Source: Micromonospora chokoriensis
GTDB lineage: Bacteria; Actinomycetota; Actinomycetes; Mycobacteriales; Micromonosporaceae
Assembly: GCF_900091505.1 (NCBI RefSeq)
Contig: NZ_LT607409.1
Location: 62,001-126,000, forward strand
Direction of reading: 5' to 3'
DNA length: 64,000 nt
Both the position numbers and the translations under genes were made by a program. This document shows, in pieces, positions 1 to 8,013 of the stretch (position 1 is its first letter; each line of letters begins with the position of its first letter). The notes beneath the pieces were generated by a model. The model was not told the DNA's origin, searched no databases, and saw only the letters and a list, made by a program, of their open reading frames with translations.

Positions 1-102
1 CGGCCGAGTCGCCGGATTTCATGCGATGGCGTCGACGAAGTTTGATATGTCACCTTGGTCGAGCTCCGAGCCGTGGTCGCCGGCTAACCGATCCCGGGTC
101 GC

Positions 103-150
103 AAACGAGGCCCTACCTGAGCTCACCGTTCTTCGGTAGGGGCCTTTCCT
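103..150 (+). terminator. Rho-independent terminator-like hairpin
   Basis: Arms AGGCCCTACC (108-117) and GGTAGGGGCCT (135-145) form a stem with one bulged base, followed by a T-rich stretch (TTTCCTGTCTTATTT). It presumably ends a transcript that begins left of the window. No gene could be assigned to bases 1-100. Confidence 0.6.
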
Positions 151-177
151 GTCTTATTTCAATACGGCGACCCGATC

Positions 178-205
178 GGCCCGCAGAGCAGATGGTCTGC
201 GGGCC
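178..205. other. Perfect 10-bp inverted repeat upstream of a small ORF
   Basis: GGCCCGCAGA (178-187) and TCTGCGGGCC (196-205) are perfect inverted arms around an 8-nt loop. The hairpin ends 20 bases before the ATG of a 20-codon ORF and just before its AAAGGAGG Shine-Dalgarno, so it would lie in that ORF's 5' leader. A terminator is an alternative, but no T-run follows. Confidence 0.5.
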
Positions 206-224
206 GAACAAAAGGAGGCTGACC

Positions 225-287
225 ATGACACTCATCTGTCACGGGCGCAGCGCGCCGCCCACGATGCCGAACCCCGCGTATGGCTGA
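225..287 (+). CDS. Candidate 20-aa small ORF with strong ribosome-binding site
   Basis: A 20-codon ORF (MTLICHGRSA... ending ...NPAYG) starts 7 bases after a near-perfect AAAGGAGG Shine-Dalgarno (210-217). It matches no family I recognise. No sense-strand gene follows it for more than 3 kb, so it is not an obvious attenuation leader. The reason to list it is the unusually good SD and the hairpin directly upstream; the peptide itself has no signal sequence or clear precursor-peptide features. It could be chance. Bases 288-522 contain no other supportable feature. Confidence 0.3.
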   Translation: MTLICHGRSAPPTMPNPAYG

Positions 288-522
288 TCCAGCAAGCCTG
301 AATGCGGCGCGTGTCGTACCAGCCGTCAACTCAGGCGAAGACCGCCTCCTCGGCCTCGTCGCGGGTTCGCCAGGCGGTCATCTCCACCACCCGCCGCGGG
401 TCGCCGATGCTGCCCGCTGAGCGCAGGCATCCACGGAACAACCACATGTCCCGGCAACGCCGCCCCGGTGCACCAGCTCCCGAGCACCCACCGAGCGACC
501 GCCATCCGACCCGACAACGAAG

Positions 523-561
523 AAGGCTCCGACCCGGTGTGAACCGCCAGGTCAGAGCCTT
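523..561 (-). terminator. Terminator of first tRNA-Lys
   Basis: Inverted repeat AAGGCTCCGACC (523-534) / GGTCAGAGCCTT (550-561), one mismatch per arm, lies just downstream of tRNA-Lys in its direction of transcription. The same structure recurs behind the second tRNA-Lys copy. Confidence 0.7.
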
Positions 562-570
562 GATCGTTGG

Positions 571-643
571 TGCGCCGCCAGGGACTCGAACCCCGAACCC
601 GCGGATTAAGAGTCCGCTGCTCTGCCAGTTGAGCTAGCGGCGC
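571..643 (-). tRNA. tRNA-Lys (CTT), copy 1
   Basis: On the minus strand a 73-nt cloverleaf with acceptor GCGCCGC/GCGGCGC, anticodon loop CTCTTAA (anticodon CUU, reads AAG) and T-arm GGTTCGAGTCC. The CCA end is encoded (568-570). It is sequence-identical to the copy at 3931-4003, and the flanking terminator and upstream bases are also similar, indicating a segmental duplication of roughly 150 bp. Confidence 0.95.
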
Positions 644-708
644 TCGCCGGCAACGGGACGAGACGCTAGCACGTCGCGCACGTCGCCCCGAACAGGCAGG
701 GGTCCACC

Positions 709-3700
709 TCACGTCAGCGTCAGCGCGACCTGCCCGGTCGCGCCCCCGGACGGGTCCACCACCACCGTGTACGTGCCGGAGGTCGGCAGCACCGTCGGCT
801 CGATGTCGCCGGCCCCGTTGATCACGCAGCCGCTGGTGATCGGGCTGCCGTCGGGGGCGCGTAGCTCCAGGACACCGCACTGGTCGGGTAGGTCGGAGGC
901 GGTCGCGGTCAGACTCACCGACGTACCGGCGCTGGCGGTGAACCGGACGGTGGTGACCGCGCCGGGTCGCTCGACGGTGGCGACGACCGGCGGACCGCCG
1001 ACGGTGATCGTCGCCGCCTGGTCGCGGCTGCTGACCAGGCGCAGTGTGGTGGCGCCGGTGGTGCGTCCGGTCGGGTCGACCACCACTGTGTACGTCCCGT
1101 CGGTGGGCAGCAGCGTGCCGTCGATCTCGCCGACGCCGTTGATCACGCAGCCGCTGCTGAGCAGCCGGTCCTCGGCGTCGCGTAGTTCCAGCGGCGAGCA
1201 CTGGTGGGGAAGTGTGCTCGTGGGCACCTCAACGAAGACGCGTTCACCCTGCTGACCGGTGAACCGGTAACGGGCCCGCGCGCCGGGATGATCCAGTGTC
1301 GCGGTGACCTCCGGGCCGTTCGCTTGCAGCGTGCCGTCGACGTCCCGGGCCACGTACACCCGGACGGCTGCCCGTCCGGTGTCGCCGGGGGCTGCGGTGA
1401 CCCGCACGGCGTACGTGCCGGTGGTGGTGAGGTCGACGCGGTCGACGTACCCGACGCCGTTGATGGCGCAGCCACCCCCGATGTCCTGCCCGGTCGGGTC
1501 GGTGAGCGCGAACGGCGAGCAGCGGTTGACCATTCCGGGCGCGGTGACGTCGACGAAGACGGCGTCCCCGGCCCGGCCGGGGAACGTCAGTGGCGCTCCG
1601 CCGGGGGTGAGGCTGGCGGTTGCGACGGGTACGGCCGTGATCGGTGTGGCGGCGGGCGGGACGACCTGCTCGGTGGTGGCGCCGGCCACCGCGAACTCGG
1701 GGCGGCCGCTGACCGCGACGTCGAAGACGCACTCGGCGAGCTGGGCGGGGGCGGTGATGCCGGCCCACCGGCAGATCTGCTCGGCGGTGGCGCGGCGGGC
1801 CGGGTCGAGGTCGTCGACGGTGACCTCCCGTTCGGGGAAGGCACGGTCGGTGAACGTGCCGGTGTCCTGCCCGTCGTCGTAGTGCAGCAACGAGCGGTCC
1901 GGGGTGATCCGCCAGCTGTCCGCGTACGCGGGGTAGAGCTGCGTGAACGGCACCGGCTGGGTGAGCGCGGTCCCGGCGGAGGGCGCGATGTCGTCGGCCG
2001 GGTCACCGTCGAAGTCGCCGAGCAGGCCACGGACCTTCCCGGCCCGGCCGTCGGCGAGCTTGACCAACACCCGGTAGCCGTAGTGGCCGATCTGGTCCAC
2101 CGCCGCCGCGGAGCCGTCCGGCCACGTCACGTCGTACCCGTCGGCGGGTGCGGTGTCGGAGGGGCGGCGGGTGAGGGTGCCGCCGCCGGGCAGGTCGGTG
2201 CGTTCCGGCGGCGCGGCCACCGGCGTGCCGTCGACGTGTACGCGGGTGCCGCCGTCGGTGAGCGTGAGCGCCACCCGGTGCGTGCCGACCCGGAACGCGA
2301 CAGCCGAGTTGACCGAGGCGGTCCGGGTGCCCGCCATCGGCGCCTGCCGGACCTGCACCTCCAGCGGGTCGTTGCCGGTGGCGGTGACCAGCGTGAACTC
2401 GCCCACGGCCTGGAAGTCGTAGGCCACCCGGTCGAACGTGACGAGGTGCGGGTCACCGTTGCTGCCGCCGCAGTTCGCGCCCTCCTCACAGAGCTTCACC
2501 GGCCCCTTCTGCGGAGGCTTCTTCTTCGCCGGTTTCTTGCACTCGTCGAGGTTCTTCGGCAGCGTCTTCCCGTCGTACTCGGTGCGCGGTGGCAGGCCCT
2601 TCGCCGCCCGGTAGCGGTTCTCCGCGAGGGTCGCCCTCACCTCGGCCGTACGGCTTTCGGTGCTGCCGCAGTCGCCCTGCGGAACCTTGTTCTGGGAGAT
2701 GTCGTCGGCGTGGTTCAGCTCGTGGTACAGCGCGGCGCAGGGGTCCCGGGCCACGCCGTCGCCGTACGGCTCGACGGAGGTCGGGTTCCAGGTGACCGTC
2801 GAGGAGCCCTTCCCGTCGGGGCTGTCCGGGGTCTCGAACGCGCCCGAGCCGCCGGTGGTCGGGATGATCCGCACCCGGGGAGACTTCGTGTCCCGCAGTC
2901 GCGGGAGCAGGCCGGACGGGTCGCCGCCGGGCGCGGCGAACCCCTTGAGGCAGGCGTCGACAGCGCCCTGGAAGTCGACGCCGCTGACCGGTACGCCACC
3001 GGTCGGGTCCACCGCGTAGTCGGCCCGGGCCGGTCGGGGCCCACCGACGACCAGCGCGCCGACGGTCGCCAGCAGCAGCGCCAGCGCGGCGGCGGTCGGC
3101 CGGCGGCTTCTGCGCCTCAGGACCACCACCACAGCGACGGCGAGCAGCGCCAGCAGCAGCGCTCCGCCGGCAAGCCACACCCAGCGCCGATCGGCCATGC
3201 CGTCGCCGTCAGCGACGGTGAACGTGGTCGTCCGCAGCGTGGTTCCGCCCGCGCAGAGGCCGGTCGCGCCGGTCACCGGCAGGGGCAGGTAGCCGGCGGT
3301 CACCTCGTACCGGCCGGGGGCGCCGACCGGCCACAACGTGTCGAGGCCGCCGCCGTCCGGGGTCGCCGCCACCGAGCGGAGCAGCACCGCGCCGTCGTGC
3401 AGGCGTACGCCGGTCAGGCTCACCGTGGTGGTCGCACCGGGTTTCACAGTGGTGAGCCCTGCGGTGGCGGCGGCACCGATGCCGTCGTCGTGGAAGCTGC
3501 GGGCCAGCGTCGGCGTGAGTTCGCGCCCGTCGAGGTGTACCCCGGTCACCTGGACGGTGCCGACGGCGCTGGTCGGCAGCGCGCACGCCGCGCCGGTGGT
3601 GTTCGTGACAGTGAGGTCGAGGCGGACCTGGTCGCCGGACCGGTAGTCGGCCTGGCCGGGCCGCAGGGCCAGGCCGAGACCGCCGTCGGCGGACGCCGCG

Positions 3701-3777
3701 GCGGCGCTCACCGCGCCGGTCGCCAGGGCGGTGAGCAGTACGGAAATTGTGGCCGCGAGTCGCACCGTCCACCTCAT
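709..3777 (-). CDS. Large secreted/membrane protein: HEXXH metalloprotease motif plus von Willebrand type D domain
   Basis: The 1022-aa product has a Sec signal (about 1-30), an extracellular beta domain to about residue 190, a hydrophobic helix (about 197-220) with an RRRSRR stop-transfer, and then a second hydrophobic stretch ending in a signal-peptidase-like ARA site near 252. After this come an HELNH zinc-site motif (352-356), as in M91/NleD-like and other zincin proteases, then a VWD-type module starting GDPHLVTFD at 441, then three C-terminal repeats of about 110 residues sharing a SGCVINGxG motif. The architecture looks like two exported proteins joined. Function is unknown; wall-attached or secreted adhesin/protease is inference. 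The gene stands alone between two tRNA-Lys copies. Confidence 0.8.
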   Translation of the reverse strand: MRWTVRLAATISVLLTALATGAVSAAAASADGGLGLALRPGQADYRSGDQVRLDLTVTNTTGAACALPTSAVGTVQVTGVHLDGRELTPTLARSFHDDGIGAAATAGLTTVKPGATTTVSLTGVRLHDGAVLLRSVAATPDGGGLDTLWPVGAPGRYEVTAGYLPLPVTGATGLCAGGTTLRTTTFTVADGDGMADRRWVWLAGGALLLALLAVAVVVVLRRRSRRPTAAALALLLATVGALVVGGPRPARADYAVDPTGGVPVSGVDFQGAVDACLKGFAAPGGDPSGLLPRLRDTKSPRVRIIPTTGGSGAFETPDSPDGKGSSTVTWNPTSVEPYGDGVARDPCAALYHELNHADDISQNKVPQGDCGSTESRTAEVRATLAENRYRAAKGLPPRTEYDGKTLPKNLDECKKPAKKKPPQKGPVKLCEEGANCGGSNGDPHLVTFDRVAYDFQAVGEFTLVTATGNDPLEVQVRQAPMAGTRTASVNSAVAFRVGTHRVALTLTDGGTRVHVDGTPVAAPPERTDLPGGGTLTRRPSDTAPADGYDVTWPDGSAAAVDQIGHYGYRVLVKLADGRAGKVRGLLGDFDGDPADDIAPSAGTALTQPVPFTQLYPAYADSWRITPDRSLLHYDDGQDTGTFTDRAFPEREVTVDDLDPARRATAEQICRWAGITAPAQLAECVFDVAVSGRPEFAVAGATTEQVVPPAATPITAVPVATASLTPGGAPLTFPGRAGDAVFVDVTAPGMVNRCSPFALTDPTGQDIGGGCAINGVGYVDRVDLTTTGTYAVRVTAAPGDTGRAAVRVYVARDVDGTLQANGPEVTATLDHPGARARYRFTGQQGERVFVEVPTSTLPHQCSPLELRDAEDRLLSSGCVINGVGEIDGTLLPTDGTYTVVVDPTGRTTGATTLRLVSSRDQAATITVGGPPVVATVERPGAVTTVRFTASAGTSVSLTATASDLPDQCGVLELRAPDGSPITSGCVINGAGDIEPTVLPTSGTYTVVVDPSGGATGQVALTLT

Positions 3778-3880
3778 GGTGCGGACTGTAGGGGCGCGGG
3801 GGCCGATCGTCGGACGCTCTGTCGGGGACCGGTCCCAGCGAGTCCGGGCAGCAACCAGGCCGAACCACGGTCCGTACCCG

Positions 3881-3921
3881 AAAAAGGCCCTGACCAGGTG
3901 GGAACCACCGGTCAGAGCCTT
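3881..3921 (-). terminator. Terminator of second tRNA-Lys
   Basis: Arms AAGGCCCTGACC (3884-3895) and GGTCAGAGCCTT (3910-3921) followed on the minus strand by TTTTT. It is a diverged copy of the hairpin at 523-561. Confidence 0.75.
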
Positions 3922-3930
3922 GATCTTTGG

Positions 3931-4003
3931 TGCGCCGCCAGGGACTCGAACCCCGAACCCGCGGATTAAGAGTCCGCTGCTCTGCCAGTTGAGCTAGCGG
4001 CGC
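3931..4003 (-). tRNA. tRNA-Lys (CTT), copy 2
   Basis: Identical in sequence to 571-643, with anticodon CUU and encoded CCA (3928-3930). Upstream flank (...TCGGCAACGG...TTAGCAC) is also related to that of copy 1. Confidence 0.95.
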
Positions 4004-4190
4004 TCGTCGGCAACGGAGAGAACATTAGCACCCCTCCAACCCGGGCTCCAATTCGGTTACCCGGCTCCCCCCTTCGGTCGAGCTTTGCCGACAAAATGCA
4101 CCAAACTGCCGCACCGGCTGAAGCCGGGGGCGTGGGTTGCGGCGTCGATGCGGCACGATGTCCGCCAGGTACGCGAGAACAGAGGTGGGA

Positions 4191-5465
4191 ATGGCACGGT
4201 TCACGCGAGCCGGAGCGGTGGTGGGCGCTCTGACTCTGGCGGCGTCGCTGGCACTGACCGGATGTGGCGACGAGCAGAAGAAGCCGGCATTCGTCGGCGG
4301 GACGTCGGCGGCCGACCCGGGCGCCGCGCCGGGCTCGTCGACGAGTCCGGACCCGAACACGCCGAGCACACCGAGCGGGCCGACGCTCGCCCTGAGCCCG
4401 GCCGACGGCACGAAGAACCGGCCGGTGAGCACCGAGATCAGCGCGAAGCTCCCGGACGGCGGGAAGGTGTCCGCCGTCACCCTGACGGCGGACGGCGGGG
4501 GCACGGTAGAGGGCAAGCTGCGCACCGACGGTTCGGCCTGGGTGCCGTCCACCCCGCTGAAATGGGGCACCCGCTACACCGCCACGCTGACGGCGAGCGG
4601 GGCCGACGGCACGAGCAGCCAGGGCACCAGCAGCTTCACCACGATGGCGAAGCCCAAGTCGATGATCGGCTCGGGCCTGTACCTCTTCGACGACAAGAGC
4701 TACGGGGTGGCCATGCCGGTGGTCACCGAGTTCCACCCGGGCATCCCGAAGAAGGACCGGGCGGCGGTGCAGAAGCGGATGTTCGTCCGCACCGACCCGC
4801 CGCAGCCGGGAGCGTGGCACTGGGTCGACAACGGCACGCAGGCCTACTACCGGGCCCCGGAGTACTGGAAACCGGGCACGACCATCAGCGTGCGGATCGC
4901 CATCGCGGGCATGCCGCTGAGCAACGGCAAGTACGGGGACGTGGACCGCAAGGCCACCGCGAAGATCGGCCGGTCGTTCGAGATGAAGGTCGACAACGCC
5001 AGCAAGAAGATGACGGTGTACGAGAACGGCGCGGTCGTCCGCACCATCCCGGTGAGCCTGGGCAAGAAGAGCACCCCGTCGTCCAGCGGCACCATGGTCG
5101 TGATGGAGAAGAAGGAGGCCACGGTCTTCGACACCCGGGACGACCCGGACCCGGCCAACCGCTACGTCACCGACATCCAGTTCGCCCAACGGCTCACCTG
5201 GGGTGGCGAGTACATCCACGCCGCACCCTGGTCGGAGCACGTGCAGGGACGGCAGAACGTCTCGCACGGCTGCGTGAACGTGTCGATGGTCAACGCCAGG
5301 TGGCTGTTCGAGAAGACCCGGATCGGTGACCCGATCACCATCAAGGGCACCGAGCGCAAGATCGCCGCCGGCAACGGCTGGACGGCGTGGAGCCTGAGCT
5401 GGTCGGCGTTCGTCAAGGGCAGCGCGCTACCCGTACCCAGTGGTGGGGCCGGCCCGGCGCTCTGA
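4191..5465 (+). CDS. L,D-transpeptidase lipoprotein (Ig-like domain + YkuD)
   Basis: A 424-aa lipoprotein that should make 3-3 cross-links in peptidoglycan or anchor proteins outside the membrane. The ATG at 4191 follows GAGGTGGG with good spacing and gives a signal peptide ending in lipobox LTGC; an upstream in-frame ATG at 4137 would bury it. A bacterial Ig-like domain (TLALSPADG...) precedes the YkuD catalytic domain, whose SHGCVN motif places the nucleophile at Cys361 and His at 359. This matches the LdtMt2 family plan. A paralogue follows 250 bases downstream, sharing long identical stretches such as GKKSTPSSSGTMVV. The gene is probably monocistronic, as a strong hairpin follows. Confidence 0.93.
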   Translation: MARFTRAGAVVGALTLAASLALTGCGDEQKKPAFVGGTSAADPGAAPGSSTSPDPNTPSTPSGPTLALSPADGTKNRPVSTEISAKLPDGGKVSAVTLTADGGGTVEGKLRTDGSAWVPSTPLKWGTRYTATLTASGADGTSSQGTSSFTTMAKPKSMIGSGLYLFDDKSYGVAMPVVTEFHPGIPKKDRAAVQKRMFVRTDPPQPGAWHWVDNGTQAYYRAPEYWKPGTTISVRIAIAGMPLSNGKYGDVDRKATAKIGRSFEMKVDNASKKMTVYENGAVVRTIPVSLGKKSTPSSSGTMVVMEKKEATVFDTRDDPDPANRYVTDIQFAQRLTWGGEYIHAAPWSEHVQGRQNVSHGCVNVSMVNARWLFEKTRIGDPITIKGTERKIAAGNGWTAWSLSWSAFVKGSALPVPSGGAGPAL

Positions 5466-5481
5466 GTCGCCCGACGTCTCT

Positions 5482-5512
5482 GCGCCGGTCCGGCCGATGG
5501 CCGGGCCGGCGC
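5482..5512 (+). terminator. GC-rich hairpin after first L,D-transpeptidase
   Basis: GCGCCGGTCCGGCC (5482-5495) pairs with GGCCGGGCCGGCGC (5499-5512) with one wobble. No T-run follows directly (GTACTCTT), as is common for actinomycete terminators. Confidence 0.6.
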
Positions 5513-5715
5513 GTACTCTTGCAGTCCCGCGCCGCGACGGCGCCGCAGCGACCCCTCAGTCCCGGCACGGAGACGAATCCCGCTCACGAAACGCCGGATA
5601 GTAGCAGGAATCCGGCACCATGGACGGCGTGTTTCGGTTCACCCTCGGCAACCGGGGCCGGCTCTGGCGCGTCATTAGGAGACGATGGGGCAGCGACCAC
5701 GACTGTGAGGGAATC

Positions 5716-7005
5716 ATGCGAGCTAGCCAGGATCGACTGATCAGGGGCGGTGGGCGGCGCCGCGTCTTCGCGGCAGGGCTCCTCGCCGTGGCGCTGGCCT
5801 TCACGTCCGCGTGCACCGACGGCGACGGCGGCAAGCCATCCTCGTGGCACGGGGGCGGTGGGGCACCGGCGCCGAAGGCGGCCGCGACCATCAGCGAGCC
5901 GGCTGCCGACGCCAAGGACGTGCCGGCCTCCACCGGCATCACCTTCACCACGAAGGACGCCCAGAAGACCACCGTCGAGCTCAAGGACGCGGCCGGCAAG
6001 GCGGTCGAGGGCACCCTCGCCAAGGACGGCACGTCATGGCTGCCGGCCGGGGCGCTGGAGTACGGCACCGCCTACACGGCGACCGTGACCGCCACCGGTG
6101 ACGACGGTCGTCCGGCGACCGCGACCAGCACCTTCACCACGATGGCCAAGCCGGGCAACCAGGTACGCGTGACCAGCTTCCTCGGTGACAACCAGGTCGT
6201 CGGGGTCGGCATGCCGTTGATCGTGAAGTTCAGCCGGGGCATCCCGGAGGATTACCGGGACGACGTGCAGCGCCGCATGACGGTGACGTCGACGCCCGCG
6301 CAGGAGGGCATCTGGCACTGGGTCAGCCCCACCGAGATCCGCTACCGGCCCAAGGAGTTCTGGAAGACCGACAGCAAGGTCTCCTACCGGGTGCAGACCG
6401 GCGGTCTGCCGATGGGTGACGGTTGGTACGGCCGTGCCGACCTGACCGTGGACATCACAATCGGCCCGGCGGTGGTCATGACGGTGGACAACAAGACCAA
6501 GCGGATGACCGTCACCCGCAACGGCTCGGTGATCAAGACGATTCCGGTCAGCCTCGGCAAGAAGAGCACCCCGTCGTCCAGCGGCACCATGGTCGTGATC
6601 GAGAAGCTGCGCAAGACGGTCTTCGACACGTTCGAGGAGCTGGGCCCGGAGGAGGGCTACCGCACCAAGATTGACTTCGCGCAGCGCCTCACCTGGGGCG
6701 GGGAGTTCATCCACGCGGCACCCTGGTCGGAGGGTCAGCAGGGCACCACGAACGTCTCACACGGTTGCGTGAACGTGTCCATGGCCAACGGCGACTGGCT
6801 GTTCAAGAACACCCAGATCGGTGACCCGATCACGGTCAAGGGCACCGAGCGCAAGCTGCAGAACGGCAACGGCTGGACCGACTGGAACATGAGCTGGGAC
6901 GAGTACGTCAAGGGCAGCGCCCTGCCGTACGAGCCTCCGGCCGACCCGGACACCACCCCGACGACCCCGGACGGCGCGACCCCGTCCGCGACGCCGACCG
7001 CCTGA
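5716..7005 (+). CDS. L,D-transpeptidase lipoprotein, second paralogue
   Basis: This 429-aa lipoprotein is a paralogue of the preceding gene. ATG 5716 follows GTGAGGGA and yields a basic N-terminus, hydrophobic core and lipobox FTSAC; the upstream ATG at 5620 is rejected for that reason. It has an Ig-like domain and then a YkuD domain with SHGCVN (nucleophile Cys351). The C-terminus carries a Pro/Thr/Asp-rich tail absent from the first copy, possibly a wall-spanning or flexible tail. Mature proteins would sit on the outer membrane leaflet and act on tetrapeptide stems. Two active copies in tandem suggest a duplication with some specialisation. Confidence 0.93.
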   Translation: MRASQDRLIRGGGRRRVFAAGLLAVALAFTSACTDGDGGKPSSWHGGGGAPAPKAAATISEPAADAKDVPASTGITFTTKDAQKTTVELKDAAGKAVEGTLAKDGTSWLPAGALEYGTAYTATVTATGDDGRPATATSTFTTMAKPGNQVRVTSFLGDNQVVGVGMPLIVKFSRGIPEDYRDDVQRRMTVTSTPAQEGIWHWVSPTEIRYRPKEFWKTDSKVSYRVQTGGLPMGDGWYGRADLTVDITIGPAVVMTVDNKTKRMTVTRNGSVIKTIPVSLGKKSTPSSSGTMVVIEKLRKTVFDTFEELGPEEGYRTKIDFAQRLTWGGEFIHAAPWSEGQQGTTNVSHGCVNVSMANGDWLFKNTQIGDPITVKGTERKLQNGNGWTDWNMSWDEYVKGSALPYEPPADPDTTPTTPDGATPSATPTA

Positions 7006-7028
7006 GCGAAGGTCGACTCGCGTCACCG

Positions 7029-7067
7029 GAAACCGGGGCATCCCGCTCGACCGGATGCCCCGGTTTC
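7029..7067. terminator. Strong terminator hairpin
   Basis: Perfect 15-bp arms GAAACCGGGGCATCC (7029-7043) and GGATGCCCCGGTTTC (7053-7067), directly after the second L,D-transpeptidase stop codon. Confidence 0.85.
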
Positions 7068-7139
7068 ACGAAGCCGGAGTCGATCACGGGTCTGCTGGCA
7101 GCAGGCCCGTCCGCTGGCCAGCAGACCCGACCAACGACG

Positions 7140-7165
7140 AAGGCCCCCTCCGAAGAGGGGGCCTT
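7140..7165 (-). terminator. Terminator of tRNA-His
   Basis: AAGGCCCCCTC / GAGGGGGCCTT perfect arms with a short loop, immediately 3' of tRNA-His on the minus strand. A further inverted repeat (TCTGCTGGC ... GCCAGCAGA, about 7091-7125) lies beyond it. Confidence 0.75.
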
Positions 7166-7172
7166 CTCGTGG

Positions 7173-7246
7173 GGTGACTGATGGGAATTGAACCCACGAC
7201 AACCGGGACCACAACCCGGTGCTCTGCCAACTGAGCTACAGCCACC
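7173..7246 (-). tRNA. tRNA-His (GTG)
   Basis: Minus-strand cloverleaf with acceptor GTGGCTG/CAGTCAC, anticodon loop TTGTGGT (anticodon GUG) and T-arm GGTTCAATTCC. It carries the His-specific extra G at -1 (7246) opposite discriminator C (7173). CCA is encoded at 7170-7172. Confidence 0.95.
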
Positions 7247-7350
7247 ACGCCTCCGCACCCGGTCGATCGCCCCGGGCGGGGTGCGGACCAATAATAGCGG
7301 CACCGTGGCCGGGCACGTCCAGCGGGTTCCCCGCCGGACGCGAGCGGGGG

Positions 7351-7947
7351 TCAGAGCTCGGCGGCGATCGCCTTGGCGGTCTCCACGTCCGGGCCGGGGA
7401 GCGGGACGAAGAGCGTCCGCCGGTAGTACTCCAACTCCCGGATGCTCTCCCGGATGTCGGCCAGCGCCCGGTGGGCGAGGCCCTTCTGTGGCTGGCCGAA
7501 GTACACGCGCGGGTACCAGCGACGGCAGAGTTCCTTGATCGACGACACGTCGATCATGCGGTAGTGCAGGTGCGCGTCGAGGCGGGGCATGTCCCGGGCG
7601 ATGAAGCCCCGGTCGGTGGCGATCGAGTTGCCGCACAGCGGCGCGGTGCGCGGATCCTTGACGAAGCTGGTGACGTACTCCATCACCCGGTCCTCGGCCT
7701 CGGCCAGGGTGACCGCCGACCGGCGGACCTCGTCGGTGAGACCGGACTTGGCGTGCATCGTCTGGACGACCTCCGGCATCGCCTCCAACGCCGCCTCGTC
7801 GGCGTGGATCACCACGTCGACACCGTCACCCAGCACGTTGAGCTCGGGATCGGTGACCAGTGCCGCAACCTCGATCAGTTTGTCCCTGCCGAGGTCCAAC
7901 CCGGTCATCTCACAGTCGATCCAGACAAGGAGATCAGCCACCGGCAC
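7351..7947 (-). CDS. orn: Oligoribonuclease
   Basis: A 198-aa DEDDh 3'-5' exoribonuclease that degrades 2-5 nt RNAs and pGpG/pApA from cyclic dinucleotide turnover. The set D11, E13, D112, H159 and D164 is intact, in motifs [17 protein letters not shown] and HRALADI. The length is typical for the family. Start is a GTG at 7947; a second GTG two codons on (giving [14 protein letters not shown]) is equally possible. It is alone on its strand, between tRNA-His and a divergent membrane glycosyltransferase. Confidence 0.96.
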   Translation of the reverse strand: MPVADLLVWIDCEMTGLDLGRDKLIEVAALVTDPELNVLGDGVDVVIHADEAALEAMPEVVQTMHAKSGLTDEVRRSAVTLAEAEDRVMEYVTSFVKDPRTAPLCGNSIATDRGFIARDMPRLDAHLHYRMIDVSSIKELCRRWYPRVYFGQPQKGLAHRALADIRESIRELEYYRRTLFVPLPGPDVETAKAIAAEL

Positions 7948-8013
7948 AGCCTACGCGCAGCCCACGCCCCGCGGCTGCGCGCTCTCGGCGGACCGGCCCG
8001 CTAGGGTTTCGGG

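Noticed and set aside
1..100. Partial tRNA or gene at the left edge
   Set aside because: No cloverleaf arm or coding pattern could be supported.
1204..3969. 921-aa open frame antisense to the VWD/protease gene
   Set aside because: Composition is Gly/Arg/Ala shadow of a high-GC gene, with no domain, while the other strand has clear motifs.
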